A stretch of 64,000 nt of DNA, from positions 682,001 to 746,000 of the forward strand of contig CAWDRV010000003.1 of the NCBI GenBank assembly GCA_963804825.1, in the 5' to 3' direction. The stretch is from JBKQVT01 sp963804825. GTDB lineage: Bacteria > Planctomycetota > Planctomycetia > Pirellulales > Thermoguttaceae. The position numbers were made by a program, and so were the translations under genes. This document shows, piece by piece, positions 9,388 through 19,095 of this stretch. The notes below the pieces were generated by a model. That model was given only the letters and a program-made list of their open reading frames with translations, was not told where the DNA came from and did not search any database. Within the stretch, counting starts at the first letter, position 1; every line of letters starts with the position of its first letter.

Positions 9388-9493
9388 CAATATATTGTCA
9401 CCCCCCTTGCACAAAATTCGACAAGCTTATATATTCAATAACGTATCCAACTGTTTCCCGCCCGCCATCGCCACGCCCTGTTGAAGAGGCATC

Positions 9494-10480
9494 ATGAAAG
9501 CTGCGTACATCGAGAAGGTTGGTCCACCGGAAAATATTCATTTCGGGGACCTGCCCAAGCCCAAACCCTCGGGCAGTCAAGTTCTTGTAAGAGTAAAAGC
9601 CGTTGCGGTCAATCCTATCGACACGTACATTCGGTCGGGGATGGTTGCCGCGGAGTTGCCCAATCCGTTCATCGTCGGTTGCGACTTGGCGGGGGTGGTT
9701 GAGGCGGTTGGGGCCGACGTGGTGCGGCTGAAAGTGGGCGACCGCGTTTGGGGGAGCAACCAGGGGTTGTTGGGCCGCCAGGGAACTTTCGCCGAGTTCG
9801 CGGCGGTCGAGGAGTGCTGGCTCTATCCCCTTCCCGAAGATGTCTCGGAGCGGGATGCGGCCGCGATCGCCCTGGTGGGCATGACGGCCCATTTGGGATT
9901 GTTCCGCGACGCGCAACTGAAGGTGGGGGAAAACGTTTTCGTTCACGGGGGTTCCGGCGGCGTGGCGTCCTGCGTGGTGCAAATGGCCCGCGTCATCGGC
10001 GCCCGAGTGATGACCACCGCGGGCAGCGACGAGAAGGTGCACGTCTGCCGCCGCCTGGGCGCCAACGTGGCCGTCAATTACAGGACCGGCGACGTGGACG
10101 AGGCCCTTCGCAAGTTCGGCGCCATCGACGTGTGGTTCGAGAACCTCCGCGAGCCGAACCTGGACCGGGCGATCGGGCACCTGGCGATGCGGGGCCGGAT
10201 CATCCTCATCGCCGGACGCGACGCCCGGCCCGCGCTGCCCGTGGGACCGTTCTACATGAAGGACGCGACGGTCCACGGCATGGCCGTGTTCAATGTCCCG
10301 GCGGACGAGCAACGCAAGAGCGCCGCCGAGATCAATCGCTGGCTGGCCAAGGGGAAGCTGCGACCGGTGGTCGGCCGGGTGATGAAGCTCTCCGAGGCCG
10401 CCGAAGCCCATCGCTTGCAGGAAGAGCACACGCTGCGCAAGAAATCCGCCCTGATGGGCAAGATCGTGCTCGAACCGTGA
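9494..10480 (+). CDS. Zinc-independent alcohol dehydrogenase / quinone oxidoreductase-like (MDR) protein
   Basis: 328 residues, complete. Medium-chain reductase fold: N-terminal GroES-like domain (MKAAYIEKVGPPENI, PNPFIVGCDLAGVVEAVG) and NAD(P)-binding Rossmann domain with VFVHGGSGGVASCVVQMARV. No catalytic-zinc cysteine and histidine set is visible, so it belongs with NADPH:quinone reductases rather than alcohol dehydrogenases. Its real substrate is unknown. It appears monocistronic, with a hairpin just after the stop. Confidence 0.88.
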   Translation: MKAAYIEKVGPPENIHFGDLPKPKPSGSQVLVRVKAVAVNPIDTYIRSGMVAAELPNPFIVGCDLAGVVEAVGADVVRLKVGDRVWGSNQGLLGRQGTFAEFAAVEECWLYPLPEDVSERDAAAIALVGMTAHLGLFRDAQLKVGENVFVHGGSGGVASCVVQMARVIGARVMTTAGSDEKVHVCRRLGANVAVNYRTGDVDEALRKFGAIDVWFENLREPNLDRAIGHLAMRGRIILIAGRDARPALPVGPFYMKDATVHGMAVFNVPADEQRKSAAEINRWLAKGKLRPVVGRVMKLSEAAEAHRLQEEHTLRKKSALMGKIVLEP

Positions 10481-10485
10481 GGAGG

Positions 10486-10505
10486 GGAAAGGCTTGAGCC
10501 TTTCC
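10486..10505 (+). terminator. Hairpin after the quinone reductase-like gene
   Basis: Perfect stem GGAAAGGC / GCCTTTCC with a TTGA loop, five bases after the stop. No T-run follows, so it may be a weak terminator or a processing site. Confidence 0.4.
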
Positions 10506-10591
10506 ACGCCCGCGGGCCGCGGACCGTGGGACTGTAGCGGAAGGCGGAAGGAAGGGGCTGGCAGGCTGCGGCTCTTGTCACTTCGGCGGGG

Positions 10592-10620
10592 TTGACGCCC
10601 AGGGCCGATCCATACAGAAT
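10592..10620 (+). promoter_or_regulatory. Candidate sigma-70 promoter of hicAB
   Basis: TTGACG at 10592-10597, a 17-base spacer, and CAGAAT at 10615-10620. The match is 5/6 and 4/6 to the consensus. It would give a very short leader before the ATG at 10640. Judged by eye only. Confidence 0.35.
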
Positions 10621-10639
10621 GGATTGGTGGGGCTCACCA

Positions 10640-10903
10640 ATGACGCAATATGACAAATTCCTGGGCCGAGTCCTCTGTGGGACATGTGACGCGGCCATTG
10701 GATTCACCCAGCTTTGCCAGCTACTGTGCCGTCTCGGCTTCGAGGAGCGAATTCGCGGTAGTCATCACATCTTCACTCGTGCTGACGTTGCGGAGATTTT
10801 GAATCTCCAACCTCGCAACGATCAAGCGAAACCCTATCAGGTCAAACAAGTGCGGCAATTGCTGTTGAAGTATCAACTGGGAGGAGATCTCGATGCAGAG
10901 TAG
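10640..10903 (+). CDS. hicA: HicA-family mRNA interferase toxin
   Basis: 87 residues from the ATG at 10640. Shows the HicA pattern of a short helix-rich start, LLCRLGFEERIRGSHHIFTR with the catalytic histidine in the GSHH motif (residues 40-43), and a C-terminal VKQVRQLLLKYQL helix. HicA toxins cleave mRNA and are neutralised by HicB. The reading frame overlaps hicB by 11 bases, so the pair is probably translationally coupled, with the toxin first as is usual for hicAB. Confidence 0.88.
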   Translation: MTQYDKFLGRVLCGTCDAAIGFTQLCQLLCRLGFEERIRGSHHIFTRADVAEILNLQPRNDQAKPYQVKQVRQLLLKYQLGGDLDAE

Positions 10904-11111
10904 ATATCGCTATGAAATCATCCTCTACTGGAGCGATGCCGATCAGGCATTCATCGCCGAAGTGCCGGAACTGCCGGGCTGTGCGGCCGATGGAGCGACC
11001 TATCAAGAGGCGCTGACAGAAATCGAAACGGTGATCGGGCAGTGGATCGACACGGCCAAGGAATTAGGCCGCCCGATCCCGGAACCTCGCGGCCGATTGC
11101 TCTTCGCATAA
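10893..11111 (+). CDS. hicB: HicB-family antitoxin
   Basis: 72 residues with the partial RNase H-like HicB fold: YEIILYWSDADQAFIAEVPELP, GCAADGATYQEAL and EIETVIGQWIDTAKELGRPIP. It is the short HicB form with no DNA-binding domain at the C-terminus, so autoregulation may need another factor or may not occur. The first bases overlap hicA. Next gene downstream (top6A) is convergent, with a short repeat arm at 11143-11176 between. Confidence 0.87.
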   Translation: MQSRYRYEIILYWSDADQAFIAEVPELPGCAADGATYQEALTEIETVIGQWIDTAKELGRPIPEPRGRLLFA

Positions 11112-11175
11112 GGAGGAACTCTCGCCAAGCGATCGCGAGCAGTTCCTTCCGCCTTCCGCCCTCCGCCTTCCCCCT

Positions 11176-12296
11176 TCAGTCCAGCCAGTCGCCTTCCGCC
11201 AGCCGGGCCGGGGTGTACTGCTCCGTGACGTAGCTGATGTCCTTGCTGATCAGCGATTCCACCTCCAGCTTGAAGCCGTTGTCCAGCAGCTTGTGGATCT
11301 CCTTCTGCCAGGGCTTCTTGTGGGCGAACCACGGGTAGCCGGCGATCTGCTTGGCCCGCTTGCGGTCGGTGTCGCTCAAACTGATCTGCACGCTCTTCGA
11401 AAGCCCGCACCGCTCGAAGTCGATCGAGCGGAGGCCGAGGAACCGGGCGTCGGGAATCGCCATCCGCTGCGACTCGTAGGCGAGGTTGATCGAGCCTTGC
11501 TTGATGACGCTGTAGATATAGTATCCCCACGGGTCGTTGTCCAGCAGGCAGTAGACCGGCAGTTTCAGTTCATTGTGCAGCCGGTGCAGCAAACGGCGGA
11601 CGCCGCGGGGCGGCTGCCCGGCGCCGTGGGTGAGAATGCATTGGTTCTTGCGCCAGAATTTGTCTTCGTTGAACCGCCGCCAGACCGTGGCCTTTTCGAC
11701 GTGGAGGACGAATTTCGCCGTGCAACTCTTGAAGCGGATCACTTCCGGCTCGACGATCGACGGGACGGCGTACCCGCCCGAGCCCATGCGCGCACAGTCG
11801 ATCTCGTCGCCGCTGTCGTCCAGCACGATATTGCCGACGATCCCGCCGCGGACGTCGGCGAACATGTGCAACTCCTCGCGGAGGCTGCCCAACAGGACCT
11901 CGACGTCCTCGATCACCGGGTCGCATTCGGCCTGGTCCTCGAACGTCTCTTCCTTGGTCCCCTCGATGGTGTGTTTCAGGAGGTAGAACAGACCGCGGAT
12001 GCTGGTGGTCTTGCCCTGGTCGATCAATTGGGTGGCGCCGCTGGCCACGAGCAGCGTCTGCATGTAGCTTTGGCCTGCGCGAGGTTGAAGAGGTGGCGGC
12101 GGTTGGTGTTCCGCCCCATTTCGATGAAGCCTTTCGCCTTGTTGTAGCGGACGTTGGAGAGCGATCGGGCGGGGATTTCGAGGTGCGGGTCGCGTCCGCG
12201 GTCGGCGGCGGCCACGACCGCGTCGGCCAGCTCCAGCAGCCGTTTCCGCGTCTTGCTGTCTTTCAGATTGAGTTTACGCCCGGTCTTCGATGGCAT
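11176..12296 (-). CDS. top6A: DNA topoisomerase VI subunit A (Spo11-like)
   Basis: Cleaves DNA in the A2B2 type IIB topoisomerase. The catalytic tyrosine lies in TTSIRGLFYLLKH; the Toprim metal-binding motif is VYCLLDNDPWGYYIY. Length about 373 residues, normal for the family. A frame break near 12065, between FNLAQAKA and MQTLLVASGA, fits one missing base. Topo VI is chiefly archaeal and plant, but planctomycetes and some other bacteria carry it. It is the last gene of a four-gene unit with top6B. Confidence 0.9.
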
Positions 12297-12347
12297 GGTC
12301 GAAAAAGGTCTTTGGTTTTCGGTCGCGCGTTCTTGGCAGGTCGTCGG

Positions 12348-12629
12348 CTAAGCGTGCTTCATCGTTTCCTCTTCCATCCAAGCGGGCTTTGTTCCGTGGT
12401 AGAGGACGTTGGGGTCGATGTCGGCGCCGTTCGGCCAGACAATCGTCCCCAATTGTGAATCGACTCGAACCGAGCGGAAAACGGCCGGATCGCCGCGAAT
12501 CGGCGAGAAGATCGGCCCGTGCAGGTAGACCGCCAGATCAATTTCTTTCGACGAACCGTCGGTAAACTCCAAACGGACGATGAAGTCCCGCACGGGCTCG
12601 ACTTTGCGGACGCGCACCAATTCTCGCAT
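12348..12629 (-). CDS. DUF2442 domain protein
   Basis: 93 residues: VEPVRDFIVRLEFTDGSSKE, IDLAVYLHGPIFSPI and a C-terminal LGTIVWPNGADIDPNVLY, the standard DUF2442 layout. These small proteins are often adjacent to DUF4160 proteins, as here, and a toxin-antitoxin-like or accessory role has been suggested for such pairs but is not established. It sits between top6B and top6A on the same strand. Confidence 0.82.
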   Translation of the reverse strand: MRELVRVRKVEPVRDFIVRLEFTDGSSKEIDLAVYLHGPIFSPIRGDPAVFRSVRVDSQLGTIVWPNGADIDPNVLYHGTKPAWMEEETMKHA

Positions 12630-12638
12630 ACGTCACCT

Positions 12639-12899
12639 TTACTCCAGCGGATCGATGTTTTCCAACGGAATGCCTTCGCGGGCACGGTCCCAATTGGTTA
12701 GTAGTTCATGCCGATGCAAAGAAGCCCATTCCACAACCAATGCTCTTGCCCGCCGCGGCAGTTGGCCCCTTTGACATTCCAGGGTTTCGATGGAAAAAAA
12801 TGCTTCATCGCCTCTGTATTCTGCGTGGAAGTGCGGAGGGTTATGGTCATTATAATTCATCGAAATCGTGATGCCAAAAAAGCACGATACGCGCGGCAT
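12639..12899 (-). CDS. DUF4160 domain protein
   Basis: 86 residues from the ATG at 12899: ITISMNYNDHNPPHFHAEYR followed by a Trp/His-rich helix (VVEWASLHRHELLTNWD), the DUF4160 signature. The AAGGAG of its ribosome site overlaps the top6B stop codon, and the start is only a few bases from that stop, so the two are coupled. Function unknown; the paired DUF2442 follows 9 bases downstream. Confidence 0.82.
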   Translation of the reverse strand: MPRVSCFFGITISMNYNDHNPPHFHAEYRGDEAFFSIETLECQRGQLPRRARALVVEWASLHRHELLTNWDRAREGIPLENIDPLE

Positions 12900-12906
12900 T
12901 GTGATG

Positions 12907-14902
12907 TTACTCCTTCGCATCAGCGTCGCTTGATACCGGAACATCCGCCGGCGGGACCACAAGCACGCCTCGGCCGAAATCGGCGTCGTCGGCCTCGACG
13001 GGCCGGCCGCGGTCGTCGAGCTTCATGTCGGCCTCGACGGTCCGGCGCCGGGCCACTTCGAGCAGCCGATGGTGAAGGCGGTCGCGGTCCGACTGGTTGA
13101 TGCGGCTGACCGCCGTGGCCACTTCGCCCAAGTAGCGGAGGAAGATCGCCCGCCGCTGCCCCTCGTGCTTCACGCGGTTGCGGCGGTGCAGATACATTCC
13201 CAGCTTGCGTCCGACCGCTTGCAGGGCCAATCGCAGCTCCTTCTGGATCTCGGGATAGCCGGCAATGGCCTCCTTCGATTCGCTGGTGAACGGGACCCAG
13301 ACGCTCGCCATGTGGACCATCAGGGTCACCGGGCCGCTGGGCATCGAGCCGCGGGACTGGCTCAGGCCGTAGCTCCGCCAGTTGGTGGCCATCACGGTTT
13401 GCGTGATGGCGCAGGCCCCGGCCTGGAATTGCAGCGGCACGCGGTTGGCATAGCGCAGGAGCGTCATCGACTGCCCGTCGTGCAGGTTGACGTTGCGCAT
13501 GGCCTCGTGCAGCTTGGCCGCTTCGGCGGCCTTGAGCTTGCCGGGCGAGACGCGGCTGCGAAGTCCCGCCTCCTGGAGGATCTTGTCGGCCGCTTCCGCC
13601 CCCATGCCGTCGAACGTGGTGGAAAGGAACTGCCGCAGCGTCCGCGCGTCGCTCGATTCGAGCAATTCGTGAAGGGCTTCCTTCGAGACTTTCTGGGCCG
13701 TCGAACCGCCGCCGTAGGCCAGGCCGACCTCGATGGCGAAGGGGTTGCCGCGATAGACCGCCGGGGGCCGCGTGGCCGCCGCGTAGAATTCGCCCGGCAC
13801 CACCTGGTGCAATCCCCGCAGGATCAATTCCTCGCCGATGGGCGAAATGCAGTCGGTCGACGGCGCGCTGATTTTCGTTTTCTGGATCGCCTGGTAGAGT
13901 TGATCGGCCTCGTGCCGGCCGCACTTCCGCGTGCTGGCCCGGGTGCTCACGCCGGCCGCCGCGCAGATCTTCCGCGCCACGGCCGGACTGACCCGCGTGA
14001 ACGAGTGCGTGAGAAACTGCGAAACCGTCGGCGCCTTGGTCTCCTTGAGCATGCCCACGAGCATTCCCAGCTCGACGCCGTACGGATGCGGCTTGATCTC
14101 CCGCGGCTCCGGCGGCAACGCGTCGCACACCCGGGGATGCTCCCACGCGGCCCCGTCGGCATCGAGATAATGGATCGTCACGTGGGGATTGGCGATGGCC
14201 GTCTGCTCGAGGTATTCGTCCACGCTGCCGCGGCCGCGCTGATAGCGGGCCTCCAACTCGATGGTCACGCGGGTGCCGTGGTCGATCTCGATCCACTCGA
14301 TGCCGTATTTCTCGATGGCCCGCCGGCCGGCGTCGTTGGGCGGAATCTCCTGGCCGTCGCCGCGGCCGTTGAGGATTTCGGGCCGGTTGCGCTTCGTGTC
14401 GATCTGGATTTCGTAATAATGGGCCGGCGGCCCGCTTCGAGATCTTCGACATGATCTTGACCGGCTTGCCGGTGGTCAGCAGGCCGTACATGCCCGCCGC
14501 GCTGATGCCGATGCCCTGCTGCCCGCGGCTCATCCTCATGCGGTGAAACTTCGAGCCGTAGAGCAGCTTGCCGAAGATCAGCGGGATTTGTTTCCGCAGG
14601 ATGCCGGGACCGTTGTCCTGGACGCCCACCTTGTAGCGGTCCTGGTCGAATCGCTCGATGTGGACCCAAAGCTCGGGCAGGATGCCGGCCTCTTCGCAGG
14701 CGTCCAGGGCGTTGTCGACCGCCTCCTTGACGGTCGTTAAGAGGGCCTTCCGCGGGTTGTCGAAGCCCAACAGGTGGCGGTTCTTGGCAAAGAACTCGCT
14801 GACGCTGATGTCGCGCTGGCTGGCGGCCATCGACTGGGCCGTCGCCCGGCGCCGCAACGCCCGCCGGCCGGCGCCGTCGCCGTTGGAGCCGGCGGCTGCC
14901 AT
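12907..14902 (-). CDS. top6B: DNA topoisomerase VI subunit B (GHKL ATPase)
   Basis: ATP-binding subunit of topo VI. Bergerat fold motifs: KEAVDNALDACEEAG (N box), DNGPGI (G1), GQQGIGISAAGMYG (G2). The transducer region and a long C-terminal part follow, including VHMASVWVPFTSESKEAIA and LGMYLHRRNR. A single extra base near 14430 breaks the frame between KISKRAAG and AHYYEIQIDTKR. Total about 665 residues, normal for the larger TopVIB forms. It heads the operon top6B, DUF4160, DUF2442, top6A. Confidence 0.9.
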
Positions 14903-15219
14903 GTCGCCATTGGAGGGGGTGACGCTTGCGGGACCGATTCGTCGTCAGGTGTGCTGCGGGTACTAGCGTTTACCATGTCCATTTTGGGGAGTTGCCGAGG
15001 TACCGTCACCTTGCGGCCAAAGTCAAACTAGGGAAGCTGGCGGTCGGGTAGCAATTATACCGCTTACAACGACGGCCTCCCAGGCGTCTTTTCGCCCCTC
15101 TTCGCCGCCAAGATCAGGCCAGTCCCCGTGACCGTTCCTGTTGTGGTAAACCCCCAGGATTGCATGGATGCTGACCTATGATTGCTAAGGAGTTTCCGTT
15201 GCGGAAGGTCGGAAACTTG

Positions 15220-15296
15220 TAGGGTGGGTCGAGCGCGGCGAGACCCACCGTCAGTTTCTCGCGGATTTTGGTGGGTCTCGCTACGCTCGACCCACC
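15220..15296. repeat. Palindromic repeat family G, copy 1, split by an IS element
   Basis: AGGGTGGGTCGAGC...GCGAGACCCACC paired with GGTGGGTCTCGC...GCTCGACCCACC. Its right end continues after the IS4-type element at 16811-16825. The second copy is at 51156-51236. Confidence 0.85.
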
Positions 15297-16810
15297 CACC
15301 CCTGTAAAGGTCTTAATCTGTTACGGTTTCACGGTTTATGGTATCACTTCGGCTTCGGCGCGCGTCACAACGGGGTGGCGGCGTGTGAATGGGTCTCGCG
15401 AAGCAGGAGCGACAAGGATGTTGCTGGGCAAACCATTGGCGGTCTTCATCGAGCGGAGTCCGGTCAGCGTGATGGTCAGTGCAACGCTTGAGCGTGTTTT
15501 CGAACCGGCGGTGCTGGATCAGGTTTTCCAGGAGCACGCCGTCCTGGGCTACGCCAAGGAATTGGCTTTCTCCCAGTGTGTTCAAATCATGTGCGACGTG
15601 GTGTTCAAGGAATCGCCGTCCGTGGGAGCGTTCTACCAAGCCCACCCGGACGAAATTCCGGTGACCCGGCAAGCTGTCTATGACAAGTTGAAGCGTCTGG
15701 AATCGCAAGTCCCGGCGGCGTTGGTGCATTATTCGGGCGAGGAACTGGGCCCCTGTATGAAGGCGATGCGGTCGCAGGCCCTGCCGCTGCTGCCTCGCTA
15801 CCGCGTACGAGTCCTGGATGGGAACCACTTGACCGGCACCGAGCATCGTATTTTCGAGTTGCGCCGGTTTCGGTCCGCCGCCTTGCCGGGGCAGGCGCTG
15901 GTGTTCTACGATCCGCAATACGGTTTGATTACCGACGTGGTTCCCTGCGAAGATGCGCATGCCCAGGAACGTTCGTTGCTGAAGGAGGCCTTGGCGTGTA
16001 TTTCCGCCGCGATTGCATTTTGGCGGACCGCAACTTCTGCACCAGCGGGTTTTTGTTTGGTATTCGTCGCCTGGGGGCTTTCTTTATTATCCGTCAGCAC
16101 GCCTCCACGCTTTGCTACGAATTGAAGGGAAAACGCCGTTTGGTGGGCCAGGATGGTCGGGGACGAAACATCTACGAACAAGCGATTTGCCTGACCGACC
16201 CCGAAAGCGGAGAGAGCTTTACTGCCCGCCGAATTACGATCGTCCTGGACAAGCCCAACAAGGACGGGGAAACGGAATTGCACATTCTCACCAACTTGGC
16301 GAAGAAAGCGGCCAGCGCGGTGCGGATTGCGGAACTCTATGCCGATCGCTGGACGATCGAAACGGGGTTCCAGCAATTGACCGACGACCTGCGCTGCGAG
16401 ATCAACACCTTGGGATATCCCAAGGCGGCGTTGTTCGGATTCTGTACGGCGTGCATGGCCTACAACGCCGTGTCGGTTGTGAAGTGTGCGATTCGCGCGG
16501 CACAGGGCAAGAAGTACGTGGAAGAGGAGTTGTCGATGTACTACCTGACCCTGGAAGTGGCTCAGGTGACGGCTGGGATGATGATCGCGATCCCCGAGCA
16601 AGATTGGGGAGTCTTTCGTAGAATGTCTCCCAAGAAGTTCGCGACCGTCTTGATCGACTTGGCGCAGCGTATCGACCCGCGCAAGTACACGAAGCACAAG
16701 CGTGGGCCGAAAACCAAACAGCCGAAGAAGACCAGCGGCAAACGAATTCATCATGTATCTACCGCGAGAATACTCGCCATGCGAACATAGGTAAGACCTT
16801 TACAGGGGTG
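15297..16810. mobile_element. IS4-type insertion sequence (1514 bp) with 12-bp target duplication
   Basis: Inverted ends CACCCCTGTAAAGGTCTTA (from 15297) and its complement ending at 16810. The 12-bp GCTCGACCCACC occurs at 15285-15296 and again at 16811-16822, so it is the target duplication; its length suits the IS4 group. The target was a family G palindromic repeat. One transposase gene lies inside. Confidence 0.87.
15418..16790 (+). CDS. IS4-type DDE transposase, frame-broken
   Basis: About 457 residues after correction. The start ATG at 15418 has an AGGAG upstream. Catalytic blocks: RVLDGNHLTGTEHRI (first Asp), ILADRNFCTSGF (second Asp), and YADRWTIETGFQQLTDDLRC, which resembles the Y-(2)-R-(3)-E region of IS4 proteins but lacks the following Lys. 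The frame changes near 15994 within TTGGCGTGT, where one missing G would restore it. That may be a sequencing error, a dead copy, or (less likely) programmed frameshifting. Confidence 0.85.
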
Positions 16811-16880
16811 GCTCGACCCACCCTACGGTTGTTTTCCGCCACGAAACTAACGAACCCCTTGGAGCGGAGGCACGCCCAAC

Positions 16881-18803
16881 ATGAATAGCGCCGAAAAAGC
16901 GGAAGGCAATGTAATAACGCCGGGCAGTCAGCCCGAAATCCTCGACGAGTTGAGCAAGCATCTCGCGGCCTTGGCCGACATGGAGACCGCCGACTCGGCG
17001 AGGAAATCGCACGGCTGGCCCTTGATCCCCGGCTACGAGATTCTCGGGGAAGTGGGGCGTGGCGGCATGGGCGTGGTCTACAAGGCCCGGCAGACCGCGC
17101 TGGATCGCATCGTGGCGCTGAAGATGATCCTTCCGTCAGGTCCGGCGGTGGAGGACCAGGCCGCGCGGTTTCTGCGGGAGGCGAAAGTCATGGCCCTCTT
17201 GCAGCACCCGAACGTCATCCAGATTCACGAGGTCGGTTCCTGCGACGGCCGCCCCTTTCTCGCCATGGAATACGTGGGCGGGGGGAGCCTGGCGGCGAGC
17301 CTGGCGGGCCGGCCGCTGCCGCCGCGAAAGGCCGCCGAAATGGTGGCCGTCCTGGCCGACGCCGTGCAGCGGGCCCATCAGCAGGGCGTGATCCATCGCG
17401 ACCTCAAGCCCGGCAACATCCTGCTGACCGTCGACGGCACGCCGAAGATCGGCGATTTCGGCCTGGCCAAGTGGTTTGCGGCCCCGCCCGACTGCGCCCA
17501 AACCACGCAAGTGATGGGCACTCCCAGCTACATGGCCCCGGAGCAGGCGTTCGGCCCGCGCACCACGCTGGGACCGGCGGTCGACGTGTACGCCCTGGGG
17601 GCGATCCTGTACGAGTTGCTGACCGGGCGGCCGCCCTTCCTGACCGACAATCCGTTGGACACGCTGCAGTTGGTCGGCTCCCAGGAACCCATTTCGCCGC
17701 GTCGCTGGCAGCCGAAAACGCCGCGCGACCTGGAGACCATCTGCTTGAAATGCCTGGAAAAAGAGCCGCGCCGCCGCTACCACAGTGCGCGGGCGCTGTG
17801 CGACGACCTCGAACAATTCCTGGCCGGCAGGCCGATTTCCGCCCGGGCCGCCGGACCCGTGGATCGCTGCTGGCGCTGGGCCCGCGGACATCGCGTCACG
17901 GCGGCCTTGCTCTCGGCGGCCGTGATCGCGCTGCTGGCCGTCATGGCGATCGTCGTGCTCTTCAACCGCCGGCTGACCACGGAGTTGGACCGCACGGCCC
18001 GGGAACACCGGCTGGTCATGAAGACCACCGGACAACTGGACCAGACCCTGACGCGGGCCGTGGCCAGACAGATCGACAACGACCTTCGCCGGTTGGCCAC
18101 GGTCCCGACGACCATGGCCGCGCTGTTGGAGCGATCGCCCGATTGGAGCGAGAGCCGGCTTCAAGGAGTGATGCGCGACTTGCTCGGAAAGTACCCGATG
18201 ATCTTCGGCATCTGCGTGGCCATGGAGCCTTTTGCATGGCGGCCCGACCGGGAAGATTTCGCCCTCTACGTGTATCGCAGCCGGGAAGGGCTCTCCGCCC
18301 GGCAACTCGTGCCGCCGGTGTATCAGCCGGGCTACCGCCAGTGGGAGTGGTATTCCGCGGCCCACGACGCGCCGCATGGGCGATGGTGCGAGCCTTACGT
18401 CGATCCCTGCGCCGACCGGACGCCGATGGTGACGTTCTCCGCGCCCTTGCACCGCAACGGCCGGTTTGTCGGCGTGGTGACGGCCGACCTGGCGATGGAC
18501 TATTTCCACCGGCTCCGCGGCAGCATGAACGCCCTGGACCTGGGTCCGAACACGTACTGTTTTGTGCTCAGTTCGGGCGGGCGGATTCTGGCGCACCGCG
18601 ACGACTGCTTCGAGTTTCCCAGCGCCGACTCGGACGTGGCCCGAATCCCGGCGGACGAGAGTTTTCGCAATTTGTTGGGCCGGATGACCCGCGAGGCCAG
18701 CGGCACGGCGACGGCGATCGACTTCGCCAGCGGGGAAAAGGCGACGTTCCGATTCTCGCGCGTCCCCACGACCGGCTGGACCGTGGTGCTGGTCACGTAC
18801 TGA
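16881..18803 (+). CDS. Membrane serine/threonine protein kinase with extracellular Cache-like sensor
   Basis: 640 residues, complete. Hanks-type kinase domain: GRGGMG (59-64), VALK with Lys 81, HRDLKPGN (172-179), DFG (192-194), APEQ (219-222). One membrane helix at about 340-361 is followed by an outside domain of some 260 residues with a long helix and a double-Cache-like pattern (GYRQWEWYSAAHDAPHGRWC, PMVTFSAPLH, GVVTADLAMDYF). Cache domains usually bind small molecules, so the kinase probably transmits an outside chemical signal by Ser/Thr phosphorylation. No phosphatase or cognate substrate is adjacent. Confidence 0.88.
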   Translation: MNSAEKAEGNVITPGSQPEILDELSKHLAALADMETADSARKSHGWPLIPGYEILGEVGRGGMGVVYKARQTALDRIVALKMILPSGPAVEDQAARFLREAKVMALLQHPNVIQIHEVGSCDGRPFLAMEYVGGGSLAASLAGRPLPPRKAAEMVAVLADAVQRAHQQGVIHRDLKPGNILLTVDGTPKIGDFGLAKWFAAPPDCAQTTQVMGTPSYMAPEQAFGPRTTLGPAVDVYALGAILYELLTGRPPFLTDNPLDTLQLVGSQEPISPRRWQPKTPRDLETICLKCLEKEPRRRYHSARALCDDLEQFLAGRPISARAAGPVDRCWRWARGHRVTAALLSAAVIALLAVMAIVVLFNRRLTTELDRTAREHRLVMKTTGQLDQTLTRAVARQIDNDLRRLATVPTTMAALLERSPDWSESRLQGVMRDLLGKYPMIFGICVAMEPFAWRPDREDFALYVYRSREGLSARQLVPPVYQPGYRQWEWYSAAHDAPHGRWCEPYVDPCADRTPMVTFSAPLHRNGRFVGVVTADLAMDYFHRLRGSMNALDLGPNTYCFVLSSGGRILAHRDDCFEFPSADSDVARIPADESFRNLLGRMTREASGTATAIDFASGEKATFRFSRVPTTGWTVVLVTY

Positions 18804-18976
18804 CGCTTGCCGGCCGTTCTCTTCTCCTCGGCGTCAAGCTTTAACGCTTGTAACGCTTGTGCCGGCGGCCCTCCAGGCGGTTCTTTCCGGGCTTTCCGCA
18901 AATTGGGAAAACTTGTTACATCCGGCACATAAAGACTCAAACGCAGGCCCACCGCAGACCGAGAATCCATACCGGA

Positions 18977-19055
18977 GGGAAAAAGGGGACAGTCCCCATT
19001 TGTGCGAAGCACCCTTCGGGCCGTTCCGGCAAATGGGGACTGTCCCCTTTTTCCC
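18977..19055. repeat. Palindromic repeat family C, copy 1
   Basis: Begins GGGAAAAAGGGGACAGTCCCC and ends AAATGGGGACTGTCCCC plus TTTTTCCC, so the ends are an inverted pair, with a hairpin-forming middle. It is identical, in inverted orientation, to 54522-54600; the identity extends some 20 bases further into GGAATCCCGCAA. Confidence 0.88.
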
Positions 19056-19095
19056 GGAATCCCGCAACCTCATTTAGCCATTCAGGAGCCATGCC

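Noticed and set aside
11176..14902. Topo VI operon as a phage-defence system
   Set aside because: Both subunits have the full catalytic motifs of housekeeping-type topo VI, and no nuclease or other effector is attached.
15418..16790. Programmed frameshift in the IS4-type transposase
   Set aside because: No slippery A-run at the shift site; a one-base error is simpler, given many similar breaks in host genes.
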